From NCBI GenBank assembly GCA_018398765.1, contig JAHBMJ010003805.1, positions 1 through 20,000 of the forward strand: a DNA stretch of 20,000 nucleotides, read 5' to 3'. Both the position numbers and the translations under genes were made by a program. Source of the DNA: Chromera velia (Eukaryota; Sar; Chromeraceae). Positions 12,201-20,000 of the stretch are shown here, one piece after another (the stretch's first letter is position 1; every line of letters begins with the position of its first letter). The notes under the pieces are model-generated. The model was given only the letters and a program-made list of their open reading frames with translations. It searched no databases and was not told the DNA's origin.

Positions 12201-12546
12201 TCTTTGTTTGTTTATTTCTTTCTTTGTTTGTTTGTTTCTTTCTTTCTTTCTTTGTTTGTTTCTTTCTTTGTTTGTTTCTTTCTCTCTTTGTGTGTCCATT
12301 TCTTTCTTTGTTTGTTTCGTTCTTTCTTTGTTTATTTCTTTGTTTGTGTGTTTATTTCTTTCTTTGTTTGTTTATTTCTTTCTTTCTTTGTTTGTTTGTT
12401 TCTTTCTTTCTTTCTTTGTTTGTTTGTTTGTTTCTTTCTTTCTTTGTTTGTTTATTTTTTTCTTTCTTTGTTTGTTTGTTTCTTTCTTTCTTTGTTTGTT
12501 TCTTTCTTTCTTTCTTTCTTTGTTTGTTTGTTTCTTTCTTTCTGTG

Positions 12547-12585
<39 letters not shown>

Positions 12586-15500
12586 GTTTGTTTATTTCTT
12601 TGTTTGTTTATTTCTTTCTTTGTTTGTTTGTTTATTTCTTTCTTTGTTTGTTTATTTCTTTCTTTCTTTGTTTCATCCATTCTCTTACTCTTGTAATCAT
12701 GCAGATGCGTTCATTCATGGGTGTTTCGTATATCGTCATTTCAGGGCTTCCTTGGTTCCTTCTCCAAGGATCCGGTCCCTCTCTCATGCAATCAAGCAAA
12801 CACTTATTCACCCATTGGTCTGCTCTCAAGGGATCTCGAACTCCTGATGCAGACGTATATAACATCGTGGATGTCTGCTTGCATAGATATCCTATCGACC
12901 GTTTGAATTCATTCTCAACGCATGAACTGAGTGCAAATACTACCAGAGGGCCGTCAGCAAGGCTTCCTTTAAATTTTTCTGTCCATGATTTTCTCAGGCA
13001 TGCAATGTCCCCCCCTCTCGGGGTTCAGTCGATCCATTTGAACTCTCTCATGTACCTTATTTGATTGAGGAGTTGTGGCTTTCACGCAGATCGTCAATCA
13101 CTTTCACAACACGAAGACCGAAGGGACATGGTTCTCGCCAGAGTACAGCAGTCCCCCCAGATCAAAGAGGAAGTCACGAAGGTCAGAAGAAGCCATTGTC
13201 CTCTGCCTGCGTCACCCCCCATCGCTCCCCCACGTCGCACTACTCTTCGATCGGAAGAGGGACACAGCAGTTCCTCTCCCTCTATTTTTGTCTAAAACAA
13301 GCTGCCTCATCATATCACATAGAAATACGAGAGCTGAGACACGAGTCGCTGCATGTCAATGGGGTGACAAGAAAGGACGCTTTTCAATTTGCACTCTCGG
13401 GAGGAGGGTCTTTGAAGAAGATGACACCCAAATTTGAATGTGAGTTGGCCTGCAGTAAGTGTGCCTTTCTTTCTAAGGTCGACCGACTCTTCTGGTGACA
13501 TCCTACCACATGATTGAATGGGGATTCTGAGTCATGAAGGGGGAATTGACGAAATCAAAGACTGGCCATGCTTGCAGGAAATCGCCTCTACGTTCTTTGA
13601 GCTTGCGGTTCAGGCTCCCACCATGCTCGAAATTTTCAACAAACGAAGGGACCTGTACGATCGGTCAGTAAGTCAGTTAGTCAGTCAACTGGTCGACCCA
13701 TCTATTTGCAGAGCGAAAATAAGTTCGGGGCATATTTGCTGAGAAAAGGAAAAGGGAGATGGCTCTTCCGGAGGATGAAAGCGCAGGGGTCTTTGAACTA
13801 TTCCACACGACGCTGCAAAGTCGTGGACGTGACCTAGAAGACAAAAATGTGGGGCGCGGTTCAAAATCAAAATCTGAGGGGGGTTCTTTTTCACGCTCCT
13901 CTTCGGATTTTTCTTCTACCCTTTCCCTCTCTTTCTTTCGTCGTTGTTCTCTTCGTTTTTTTTGCTCCTGGTCTGCGTCATTCGTGCGTTCCCACTTCGT
14001 TTGTCGTTCCTTCGTTGCTACTCTCCTTCCGTCTTTCCGTCCTTCACTCCTTCTTTCCTTGCTTGTTCCTTCGCTTCTTCCTTCATCTCTCCTGAATTCT
14101 TGCTTACTTTCCAGCTTTCGTCCCTGCAGCAGCCATTCTTTCTCCGGCTTTTTGTCTGGTTTTGGCTCTCTGTCTCATTCCTTGTCCCTCCTCCTTTCTC
14201 TTCCTTTATGCAGCCTAGTGCAGCGTGAGCGTTTTCCACAAGATTATTTTCTTTTGTTGCCATTCGTAGCAACAGGCTAAAGCACCCCTGTTAGAAGCGT
14301 CACAAGAATAAACATGAAAATATGCGCAGAGTCTTCCACGATATCATCCAACGGCTGCTCGCGTACACCGACAACCCGTCTCTCCTCTGGGAGGACGACC
14401 CCGAGCTTGCAGTCCAACACATCACTTTCGGAGTCCTCGCCCCCGACCTCAAAATATTCTCCCGTCTTGTACAGCAAGTCTTCGCGGACATAGCCGGTCA
14501 GTAGGGCGGATGGTATGAGTTTACAGGCACTCAAAACTTTCCAGCTTCTCTTTTTCTTTCTTTTCTTTCCGGCAAGCTCATAATCAGCCACAGATATCCA
14601 GCCACAGATATCGAGACAGATATCCGTACCTTCCAGTTATTTTCATATTTTTCCACTTCTGCCCTTGTTTTTCTCATCTGCATCGTCTGCAGGAAACGAC
14701 TGGAAGCCTTCCATTGCACAGTCTTGGGCAAAGTCAGTGTGTCAGTGAGCTTCCTAGCTTTCGCAGTGGTCATACATCCTTTGCACGTCACAGAGCGTGA
14801 GGGACCAGGGACCTGATAAAAAGAGACAGCTAGGGGAACAACCCGGCGGTTTTGTGAGTCTCGTGGCTATTCGCTCTCTTCCAGCATCATCCTACGCTGC
14901 TGTTCACTTGTAGGCTGTCTTTTTGCTTGTTCATTTATTCCTTTAGCTTGAAATGCCTGCATGATGCACGAATGAATTAATGCAGATTCTTCAACATCGT
15001 CCTCTACGGCCTCAGCCAAGCTCTCCTCTCTGCCCTGAACCCGATCACAAAAGCTCTGGTTCTCGGTGGGTCTCGCCTTCTGTAGCTTTCTGTCTCTCAA
15101 TATCTATCTATGTATCTATGTATCTATCTATCTATCTCTATCCAGCTATCTCTATTTATCCATCGATCTATCTATCTATCTATCTATCTATTTGTCTGTC
15201 TATCTATCTATCTATCTATCTATTTTTCTTACCAGTTTTTCAAGCAGTGATTCTGTTTTTCTGTCCGCTTATTTCCTGGTCTCTTTGTCTTTCTGTCTGC
15301 CTGTCTGGCTCTCTACCTGCCCGCCTGCCTGCCTGCCTGCCGGTCCGTTTGTCCCTTTGTCTCATGTCTGTTTGTCAGTTTTTCTGTTTGTCTGTCTATC
15401 TGGTTCTCTGTCCGCCTGTTTGCCTGTCTGTTTCTTTCTGAGTAAACGAGTCTCCAACATCAGTCTCGATCCATGAAGCGTCCATAGCACCGATGAATCA

Positions 15501-15612
15501 CTGGATCGTCGTCATTCCTTTTCATGTACACACATTCGTTTTAGAAAAGCATCCGCAGAAACCGATCGACCCTCCAACCCTTCCTCCTGAGATTCCGATG
15601 AAATGCACCTGA
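2923..15612 (+). CDS. Multi-exon tandem-globin (three globin-like modules) protein
   Basis: The gene is built from exons with matching phase. Firm exons: 2923-3279, 3748-3824, 4889-4963, 5464-5520, 6276-6366, 6850-6914, 7336-7396, 7867-7950, 8057-8083, 8523-8627, 9046-9081, 9421-9513, 9943-10044, 10124-10354, 13090-13181, 13578-13663, 14330-14496, 14693-14732, 14986-15065, 15545-15612 (stop TGA). Weak linker exons: 10454-10484, 10675-10742, 10964-11069, 11255-11293, 12745-12900. The model gives about 797 residues. Three regions show the globin pattern: helical stretch, F-helix motif, then G and H helices with a Trp. Globins bind haem and sense or carry O2, NO or redox signals; the ligand here is unknown. 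I see no signal peptide. The last module ends in a hydrophobic helix. The ATG at 2923 is the first Met after a good acceptor (2836), but an in-frame ATG at 2815 or upstream exons are possible. The family call rests on motif recognition, not on a search. Confidence 0.7.
3302..3610. repeat. (CTTC)n polypyrimidine block in intron 1
   Basis: TTCC tetranucleotides with T runs fill most of the intron between exons 3279 and 3748. Bases 3369-3500 contain no purine. A short TTCC-to-GTCC variant patch lies at 3499-3510, and a CT-rich tail runs to about 3600. Confidence 0.95.
3748..6914 (+). CDS. Globin module 1 (exons 2-6), proximal His present
   Basis: Exons 3748-3824, 4889-4963, 5464-5520, 6276-6366 and 6850-6914 join in phases 0/2/2/2/0/2. 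Split codons across three junctions restore Arg145, Trp170 and Arg189. Residues 171-181 read [12 protein letters not shown]175-x-x-Y178-x-V180 matches the globin F-helix and FG-corner pattern, making H175 the likely haem-ligating proximal histidine. A G-helix-like stretch follows ([13 protein letters not shown]), then DYW and an H-helix-like run ([15 protein letters not shown]). The N-terminal helices A-E are short or divergent, and I cannot place a distal residue. The 4889 acceptor (TTTTGGAG|G) was chosen over the nearer GCAG at 4899 because only it keeps the frame. Confidence 0.65.
4127..4273. repeat. 39-bp direct repeat pair with internal inverted repeat
   Basis: The same 39 bases (starting TCCTTCCGTTGTGG, ending GATCATGCA) occur at 4127-4165 and 4235-4273, 108 bp apart. 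Between and partly within them, ATGCATTTTCTTTC (4161-4174) is mirrored by its reverse complement at 4211-4224. It lies in the intron between 3824 and 4889. It could be a relic of a small element or a local duplication; no terminal inverted repeats or target duplications are visible. Confidence 0.85.
4521..4773. repeat. (CATC)n/(CATT)n tetranucleotide array
   Basis: CATC units give way to CATT units. The array is broken by a phrase containing CTCCCACTTACTCACT that itself occurs twice (near 4586 and 4632), so the array grew partly by block duplication. It is intronic, upstream of exon 4889-4963. Confidence 0.95.
4988..5177. repeat. 31-bp minisatellite, six copies
   Basis: A unit containing GGGAAGCCTTCCTTCAGTAG and GGCATGCA repeats six times with a 31-bp period (GGGAAG at 4995, 5026, 5057, 5088, 5119, 5150). 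Copies are nearly identical; one G-to-C change is seen at the start of the fifth. Each unit holds a small hairpin (GGAAG-C-CTTCC) and a GCATGC palindrome. It begins about 25 bp after the donor at 4964. Confidence 0.95.
5279..5390. repeat. (CATACG)n, (CT)n, (CA)n and (GA)n cluster
   Basis: Four different short repeats sit side by side: about four CATACG units, then CT, CA and a roughly 34-nt GA run. All lie in the intron before exon 5464-5520. Confidence 0.95.
6386..6535. repeat. (CTCTCTGT)n microsatellite
   Basis: Octamer-like CTCTCTGT units follow closely after the donor at 6367. They produce open frames on both strands, including an Arg/Glu/Thr repeat on the minus strand, that are not genes. 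Confidence 0.95.
6915..7210. repeat. (CAGA)n-type purine-rich array
   Basis: CAGA/CGGA tetranucleotides begin at the splice donor (GTCAGACAGACAG) and recur through most of the intron. The densest stretches are 7127-7161 and 7161-7209. Confidence 0.9.
7336..9513 (+). CDS. Globin-like module 2 (exons 7-12), proximal His absent
   Basis: Exons 7336-7396, 7867-7950, 8057-8083 (27 nt), 8523-8627, 9046-9081 and 9421-9513 are joined; all junctions after the first are phase 0. The module opens with helical sequence ([16 protein letters not shown], then [20 protein letters not shown]). A G-helix-like [17 protein letters not shown] and an H-helix-like [14 protein letters not shown] follow; these are strong globin signatures. 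At the F-helix position the read is LALTGVGI, with Leu293 where the haem histidine should be. The last intron of the module starts with GC (CAG|GCAAGT). The module may no longer bind haem, or a small exon between 8084 and 8522 may be missing from my model. Confidence 0.6.
7559..7661. repeat. (GT)n followed by (GTCT)n
   Basis: About 30 GT units, interrupted once by ATGC, pass into eight or nine GTCT units. The array is in the intron between exons 7396 and 7867. Confidence 0.95.
8491..8518. repeat. (CT)n polypyrimidine tract at an acceptor
   Basis: About 13 CT units abut GCAG at 8519-8522, so the microsatellite serves as the polypyrimidine tract for exon 8523-8627. Confidence 0.9.
9229..9290. 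repeat. (TGCG)n/(GT)n microsatellite
   Basis: Three or four TGCG units run into about 25 GT units, followed by degenerate GT-rich sequence to about 9400. It is in the intron before exon 9421-9513. Confidence 0.95.
9943..10354 (+). CDS. Post-module-2 exons (charged helical linker)
   Basis: Exon 9943-10044 (34 codons, phase 0 in and out) encodes a charged helix, [20 protein letters not shown], then an acidic stretch. Exon 10124-10354 (77 codons) starts after GTGTGACAG, reads [20 protein letters not shown] and ends AGG|GTCAGT in phase 0. I do not recognise a domain. The segment is hydrophilic and mostly helix-prone, with Pro/Gly near its end. An alternative frame from 10092 is open only to the TAA near 10200 and does not fit the preceding phase. 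Confidence 0.5.
10454..12900 (+). CDS. Uncertain linker exons between globin modules 2 and 3
   Basis: Five candidate exons, 10454-10484, 10675-10742, 10964-11069, 11255-11293 and 12745-12900, give an unbroken phase chain from 10354 to 13090. Several acceptors or donors are weak. 10675-10742 encodes a Lys/Glu-rich stretch ([15 protein letters not shown]) and 10964-11069 a Ser/Pro-rich one. 12745-12900 lies between a clean CATTTCAG acceptor and a GTTTGA donor and is open in two frames. The phase-consistent frame starts [11 protein letters not shown]. The other, [10 protein letters not shown]...[11 protein letters not shown], looks more protein-like but breaks the phase with the next exon. Treat residue content here as provisional. 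Confidence 0.3.
10500..10600. repeat. (CTTT/CATT)n pyrimidine-rich block
   Basis: TTCCTTCATTC units followed by CTTT and CT runs, inside the uncertain linker region. Confidence 0.9.
11376..11404. repeat. (CATC)n short array
   Basis: About seven CATC units. A short GAGT array lies at 11209-11226 nearby. Confidence 0.9.
11449..12674. repeat. 1.2-kb TTTN higher-order repeat
   Basis: About 300 tetranucleotides of form TTTN. N is not random: TTTATTTCTTTCTTTGTTTG (N = A, C, C, G, G) recurs as a 20-bp higher-order unit with insertions and losses of single tetramers. There are no stops on the + strand for most of it, so all three frames give long Phe/Leu/Cys/Ser ORFs that are artefacts. It lies in a linker intron of the tandem-globin gene. 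Confidence 0.95.
13090..15065 (+). CDS. Globin module 3 (most canonical), ending in a hydrophobic helix
   Basis: Exons 13090-13181, 13578-13663, 14330-14496, 14693-14732 and 14986-15065 join cleanly; split codons restore Arg680, Gly736 and Lys749 (model numbering). A/B-helix-like sequence ([20 protein letters not shown]) precedes [19 protein letters not shown]. There H-I-T-F-G-V is a textbook F-helix and FG corner, so the His (about residue 710) should be the proximal ligand. G-helix ([14 protein letters not shown]), [11 protein letters not shown] and a long H helix ([17 protein letters not shown]) complete a full-length globin fold of about 130 residues. The H helix is unusually hydrophobic and could meet a membrane or a partner. 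This is the strongest domain call in the window. Confidence 0.78.
13664..13692. repeat. GTCA/GTTA units starting at a splice donor
   Basis: The donor GTCAGTAAG continues as GTCAGTTAGTCAGTCAAC. It is an imperfect tetranucleotide run in register with the 5' splice site of exon 13578-13663. Confidence 0.8.
15101..15224. repeat. (TATC)n array
   Basis: TATC/TATG tetranucleotides with CTCTATC interruptions, in the intron between 15065 and 15545. A degenerate TGTC/TGCC array follows at about 15283-15440. Confidence 0.95.
15545..15612 (+). CDS. Last exon of the tandem-globin gene: proline-rich tail
   Basis: After TTCGTTTTAG at 15544 the frame entered from exon 14986-15065 (phase 1) gives [19 protein letters not shown] and stops at TGA 15610-15612. 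There is no GT donor before the stop, so if this exon is used the protein ends here. The tail is short, basic/proline-rich and probably unstructured. Confidence 0.55.
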
Positions 15613-15758
15613 GACTGCTCAATGCTTTTGCTCGCTGCCCCTTTTCCGGGTCCTCATGCAAAAGTGGTCATGAGACGACATGACAGCGCTCTCTCGTCGT
15701 TTCAATTTCCGTGAAAGAAAAGTCGACACCAACCCAGATTTCCCTCCCAACTAACTTC

Positions 15759-17863
15759 ATGGCATGGCATTCCTTTTTTCAGGATCGTATCATGACCTCA
15801 GTGTCGCAATCTCCCAAGCGCCCCGAGGAAAGAGGGCCCAGTGGTGCTGCACGGTCAGTCAGTCAGGGAGTCAGTCAATCAGTCAGTGAGTAAGTCAACG
15901 ATTGAATGAGTGAACAAAACACTCGCCACAAACAACTCGACAAGCTCCTGACTCACATCAAACGAACGCCCAAAAAGGATCCATGCAGTCTTGAAGATGC
16001 GTGTGCTTGTTGTCTCCAACAAGTTTCACAAAAGACCTCTTTTGCTTCCGCGAGGAAAGTGCTTACATTAAGCAAGTTTGTGGCGTAAACCAGCGAAGTG
16101 GACTAAAGAAATTGGAGAGTTTTTAGGGTCGGGTCTTCTGGCGTGGCCATTCCCTCAAAGACGTCGGCTCTGTTTGAGAAACCAACGTTCATTGGAGGGT
16201 AATGGGATCGTGGGTTGCCTTTCTTGAGCTGTTGAAACCTGCCATTCTGGCTGAATCTTGCAGGTGTGCGTGACTGGGGAGGAGCGGAGCCCAATCCTCT
16301 GGTCCGCCAAACTTTGTGGCGGATTGGGCTGTAATCTCTGTTTTTCTTTATTTGCTTCGTTCCGTTGCTGTGTTGCTTAATTTGGTTCAATCTGTCCATT
16401 CTTCTGCGTTCCCTCTCGAAGCAATGGCCTGCCGAAAATCTTCTGCATGGTCGAAATGTTCTCCGAAGGAAGTTTTTGATTTGTACCTAGCCCTGCATTT
16501 TTGCTTTGGCACAGGGGCACATTTTCAGAAATAATGAACGGAATGTGGGAGCATGCGCTATTTGACGTCATCAGTTTTTGCGTCATGCTGGAGAAAAAAT
16601 GACCTTCTCGTGGCAATTCGTTCTTTGAATTGGAGATTGCCGCTCTGACTCTGACCCCCCTTCTCTCCTCCATTTGTGTCGCAGGATGATCGGACAAGGC
16701 AAGCTGGACCTCTGCGCAGCTCTTTTGAAAGACGTTCTTGCGATTCGGATGAACAAATCAGGTCCGTGAACTGACGATCCTGAGTAAGAGTTAGATTGGC
16801 CACAGCGAAAGCGTGGGCTTAACTCCAGTCGGAAGATGTGTATATGGAAAGAAAGGCGCAAAGGGACACAGTTTTTATGTCGGCGACGTAGAGCATAAAT
16901 TGTAAGGCAAAAAGACAGCCTTTTAGCCGTTTCTGAGAGGGAAGGGTGAAAAACAGCCTTGAAAACCCAAAATATTTCAAACGATTGCATTACCCTGCAG
17001 CAATCAGCCGAGTCAACTGAATTCTGAGCTCCCTTAGGAAAGAAACTATTTTTTCTGCCATGACCTGAAAGCCAAGCAGACATTTGTATGGTATTTCAGC
17101 TGCAAGTGAAGCGAGCCACGCATCCTTGCCTTTCTCTAAGTCTCTTCAAGCCTTCAGAAAAAAAGTCTGCATGTGTGTCAATGCAAACCCAACATTCATC
17201 ATGCAGGAGTTTTTTATGGGAGAGACGTCTTGTGGAAGACCCACGGGTCGGCACTCGTCGAGAGACTTTGTGAAGGTCTGTGCACCTCTCTCTGTCTCTC
17301 TCTAGCTTTCTCTGCGTGTGGATTGAGGGGGGGGTCTGCCTGTCTCTGGGTGTGTCGCCGCCTGCGTCTCTTTGTCTCCTCATCTGTTCAACAGGAATTT
17401 GTTTCCCTTTTCTGGCCTCCTAACCTTTCTTTAGAAACAATGAAGACAGAACCAGGTTTCCACTCTTTCTCTTTTTCCTAGCCCATTCTTCTTTCTGTCA
17501 CTCATCACTTCAGCAATTGAGCTGTTCATTTATTCATTCATTCATTCATTCATTCATTCATCCTTTCTTTCTTTCTTTCTTTCTTTCTGTAATTCTTTCT
17601 TTCCACTTCCACTTCTGATTTGCTTCTTTTTTCTCATTTCAGTCTGAACTCCTTCCACGTGTCGGTGTCTGAGGATCTGTGCCTTCAGCAGCACTTTTGG
17701 AAGGGTCATTTCACCCTTTGGAAGTGCTTCTCTTTTGTTCGCTTTTGTACACCCTCCCTTCCCCTTTCTCCCTCTTGGTGCAGACGCTCCCGGCCTGATT
17801 GAGGTGGTCCTTGATGGACACATGTGGTGCTCAGATCTGGTGAGTCGGTCGGCCAGTCTGTCC

Positions 17864-17895
<32 letters not shown>

Positions 17896-17927
17896 GTCTG
17901 TCTGTCTATCTGTCTGTCTGTCTCTCC

Positions 17928-17966
<39 letters not shown>

Positions 17967-17967
17967 C

Positions 17968-18002
<35 letters not shown>

Positions 18003-19580
18003 CGTCTGTCTGTCTGTCTGTCTGTCTGCCTGTCTGTCCGTCTGTCGGCCTTTTTCTTGGTCTTGTGACGGATGTCCGACTGTTTCTTTTTCGCGTGCCA
18101 TGCAGGTCTTCATGAGGAAGCGCCGCATCGTCTTTTACATTCGGGAATTATGGGGGGATCTCAAGGTCAAGGTCAGTCTTCTCCTACCAACTGAGCAACG
18201 AACGTTGCTCCTTGCAAATCGGGAGTTTTGCATCTGTCGAATTTCCCCACACTGAGAGTAGCAATAAATGCTTTGGGGGCTTCAATTTCGGATTCAAATC
18301 TGAGCAATGCGGGACAGTCAGAAAAGCTGGAGCGGGTAGAAAGACGTTTTTAGGCAGACCGATACAGTTCCTTATGAGCAGACTGAATTAAAAATTTATG
18401 TGTGGACAAAAGGTCGCGTAGACTGAAGAGGGGGCAAACGTCAATGTGGCTTCTTAGGTGGAAACTGAAGCCTGATAAAGACACGGACGTGCAGATAGAT
18501 ATTCATTCGCCTTCGAATGTTCTATTAATACTTTGGTGCAGGCGGACGCGACAGACAAAGAAGGAAGTCCGCTCTATGCCCGCCCGGGAGAATTTCCGCT
18601 TAGCAGATTTTCCATGCTGGTGCGTCGGTTTTCGCGTGGAAACGCAATGGATTTGCAAGCGCTGCCATGAGACAAAGAGGAATACAGAGATTTATCGAGT
18701 CACGCGAAAGGGGGCTGGAGAGACAATTAAGGGGTATGGCATGGAGTTCGGCAGGTAGAAGCATCTGTCCACAAGTGTGCTTGTGTGTGAGAAAGAGAAC
18801 AAGAGAGAGGGGCGGGTGGAGGAGGGAAGATGCTGACCGGCCATTCTTCTTACAATGCACATCGGCTGCGTCTCCTTCTCTGCGGACAATCATTTTTTGA
18901 AGAAATCGTTTGATTGCTTTTACGGATCAAGAAGTTCACATTCCGAGATTGACAGGTAGTTTTTTCTCTGCCATTCATCTCAGCTGTTTGGAAAAAAACC
19001 TTGCCTTTTTTGTGCAACCTGTTTCTCTCTGTCTATGGCGTCTTGCGCAGGAGCAAACAAGTATGGCAGCGAAAATTGCCTTCCACCCGGTGTCGCAATT
19101 CATCACCGACGAGAAGTGGAGGCGGTTTGCGAGGAAGAGGCACGTCCTCCAGAGACTGATCGGGGTTCTTCCTGCCATCACTTTCGCACTTGGGTGAGTG
19201 GGTGGGTGGGTGGGAAGTGTGTTCTAATTCTCTGTTGTGTTGAGGTGTCCAGAAACCCTTCCTCGCCCGGCCTTCTCGTCCTGCTTTCTTTCCTGCCTCA
19301 GACCGTGCATTCTCTCTCTTTCCAACACTCTCGTGTCGATCACCGTTTCTTTCGTATACACGAAGTCATTGGGTGATTCACTCGATCGGTCAGCATCATT
19401 CCATGCAATCTCCGTTTGGAGCCATGGTTATGCGCAGCATTGTCGCGAAGGCATTTTACCGACCTTTGCCCGATTTTCTGCACATGCGCAGGTATATTTG
19501 GCTCCACCGAAGGAGGGAGTGGCTCGAAATCGCTTTTGTCTTCCGCACGCTCTCTGTCGTGACAAGCCTGATATGCACTG
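15759..19580 (+). CDS. TRP-like multi-exon membrane protein, N-terminal part (continues past the window)
   Basis: Exons are 15792-15853 (or from ATG 15759), 16685-16761, 17207-17275, 17784-17839, 18106-18171, 18542-18619, 19051-19193 and 19492-19580. All junction phases match (2,1,1,0,0,0,2), and the last exon leaves in phase 1, so the gene runs off the right edge. About 213 residues are visible. Residues 22-88 are helical, with [19 protein letters not shown] typical of the segment before TRP-channel pre-S1 regions. [16 protein letters not shown] (147-162) resembles the HPxx...KWxxF pre-S1 motif of TRP channels. Hydrophobic helices follow at about 168-188 and 193-213, separated by a basic RRREW loop. 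TRP channels are cation channels; pore and later helices would lie outside. A different polytopic protein sharing this cytosolic-helix motif is possible. The Met could be 15759 (contiguous, no splice) or 15792. Confidence 0.55.
15854..15900. repeat. (GTCA)n array beginning at a splice donor
   Basis: GTCAGTCAGTCAGGGAGTCA and further GTCA/GTGA/GTAA units start exactly at the donor of the first exon of the TRP-like gene. The rest of this intron (15901-16684) shows no recognisable feature. Confidence 0.85.
17530..17588. repeat. (CATT)n then (CTTT)n
   Basis: Seven CATT units, then six CTTT units, in the intron between exons 17275 and 17784. Confidence 0.95.
17854..18050. repeat. (GTCT)n array with CTCC-marked higher-order units
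   Basis: GTCT units are interrupted every 36-40 bp by TCTCTCCGTC (near 17920, 17960 and 17997), a larger repeat unit. The array begins 14 bp after the donor at 17840 (GTGAGTCGGTCGG). Confidence 0.95.
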
Positions 19581-19929
19581 GTAAGCAGGCATCACTCACA
19601 TGTCATACTTGAACTGCAGACAAGCAGAGTGCAGCAACTCTACAGCAGTGTGAGTTTGTAGATGGCCTGCAACTTTCATGCATGTTTGGTCTGAAGCGGG
19701 GCTCATTTCCCAAATTGTGTCAGAGTGGTACCTCAGTCTGCATGAGATCTCAGTCTACACAAGAGTGCTTTTGGTTGGTTCTACTTTTGTTGTCCAGTGA
19801 GTTGTGAGATTCAGTTGCCATCAAGAAAGGAGCATCACGACAAGAGACTGCCTGTGCAAAGGAGCACGGTCGGGATTTTGATGCGGTCTGCAGATCGTGT
19901 GAAAAGAAAAGGTCTTCTGTCTCTCGCTC

Positions 19930-20000
19930 GCTCGCTCGCACCCTCCCTCTCTCCCTCTCTCCCTCTCTCCCTCCCTCCCTCCCTCCCTCTCTCTCTCTCT
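19930..20000. repeat. (CTCC)n/(CT)n run at the right edge
   Basis: CTCG, CTCC and CT units run to the window end. Bases 19581-19929 hold no exon I can support and are probably intron of the TRP-like gene. Confidence 0.95.

Noticed and set aside
11229-13064. ORFs of 289-459 codons rich in Phe, Leu, Cys and Ser, resembling membrane proteins
   Set aside because: They are translations of the TTTN repeat; all three + frames are open for the same reason and none has exon-like borders.
13759-13900. Open frame starting [16 protein letters not shown]
   Set aside because: No usable acceptor in phase; exon 13578-13663 joins directly to 14330-14496 through a restored Arg codon.
17642-17740. Exon-like stretch after CATTTCAG ([16 protein letters not shown])
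   Set aside because: Entry in the required phase gives an immediate TGA, and the flanking exons join correctly without it.
17706-18128. Minus-strand and + strand repeat ORFs (Asp-Arg-Gln-Thr or Cys-Leu-Ser-Val)
   Set aside because: Translations of the GTCT array; the real exons here are 17784-17839 and 18106-18171 on the + strand.
19620-19649. Possible 30-nt exon after AACTGCAG ending in GTGAGT
   Set aside because: It would leave a 39-nt intron, far shorter than any other here; not enough to support it.
1-20000. rRNA, tRNA, transposase or reverse transcriptase genes
   Set aside because: None recognised by eye on either strand; no long conserved mobile-element ORF or terminal repeats seen.

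Overview
This window is eukaryotic nuclear DNA. No long open reading frame is a real gene; the only long ones are translations of microsatellites. Coding sequence lies in many short exons (27 to about 360 nt) on the + strand. Almost all have AG acceptors after pyrimidine-rich tracts (usually GCAG) and GT donors, and codon phase carries through from exon to exon. Introns are long, CT-rich and full of di- and tetranucleotide repeats, and TGCATGC-type words are common. This suggests a protist or alga with a large, repeat-inflated genome. A chromerid or coccidian-like alveolate is my best guess, but it is inference from genome style only.

Layout. 1-2836: CT/GT microsatellites, two coding-like exons on the minus strand (671-1040 and 1177-1270) and three weak coding-like islands on the + strand. 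2923-15612: one multi-exon + strand gene (about 25 exons, about 800 residues in my model). It has a disordered acidic/proline-rich N-terminus, three successive globin-like modules and a short proline-rich tail. Modules 1 and 3 keep the proximal histidine in an H-x-x-[YF]-x-V setting; module 2 has lost it. The linker between modules 2 and 3 (10124-12900) contains a 1.2 kb TTTN repeat, and its exon structure is uncertain. 15759/15792 to beyond the right edge: a second + strand gene beginning 146-179 bp after the first gene's stop. Its eight recognised exons encode a soluble N-terminus, an HPV...KWRRF segment and two hydrophobic helices. This resembles the pre-S1/S1 region of TRP-type channels.

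Inference: a tandem-globin protein sits head-to-tail with a channel-like membrane protein, close enough that co-expression, or one larger gene split by an alternative last exon, is worth testing. Exon borders were read by eye from splice consensus and phase; no transcript or database evidence was available.
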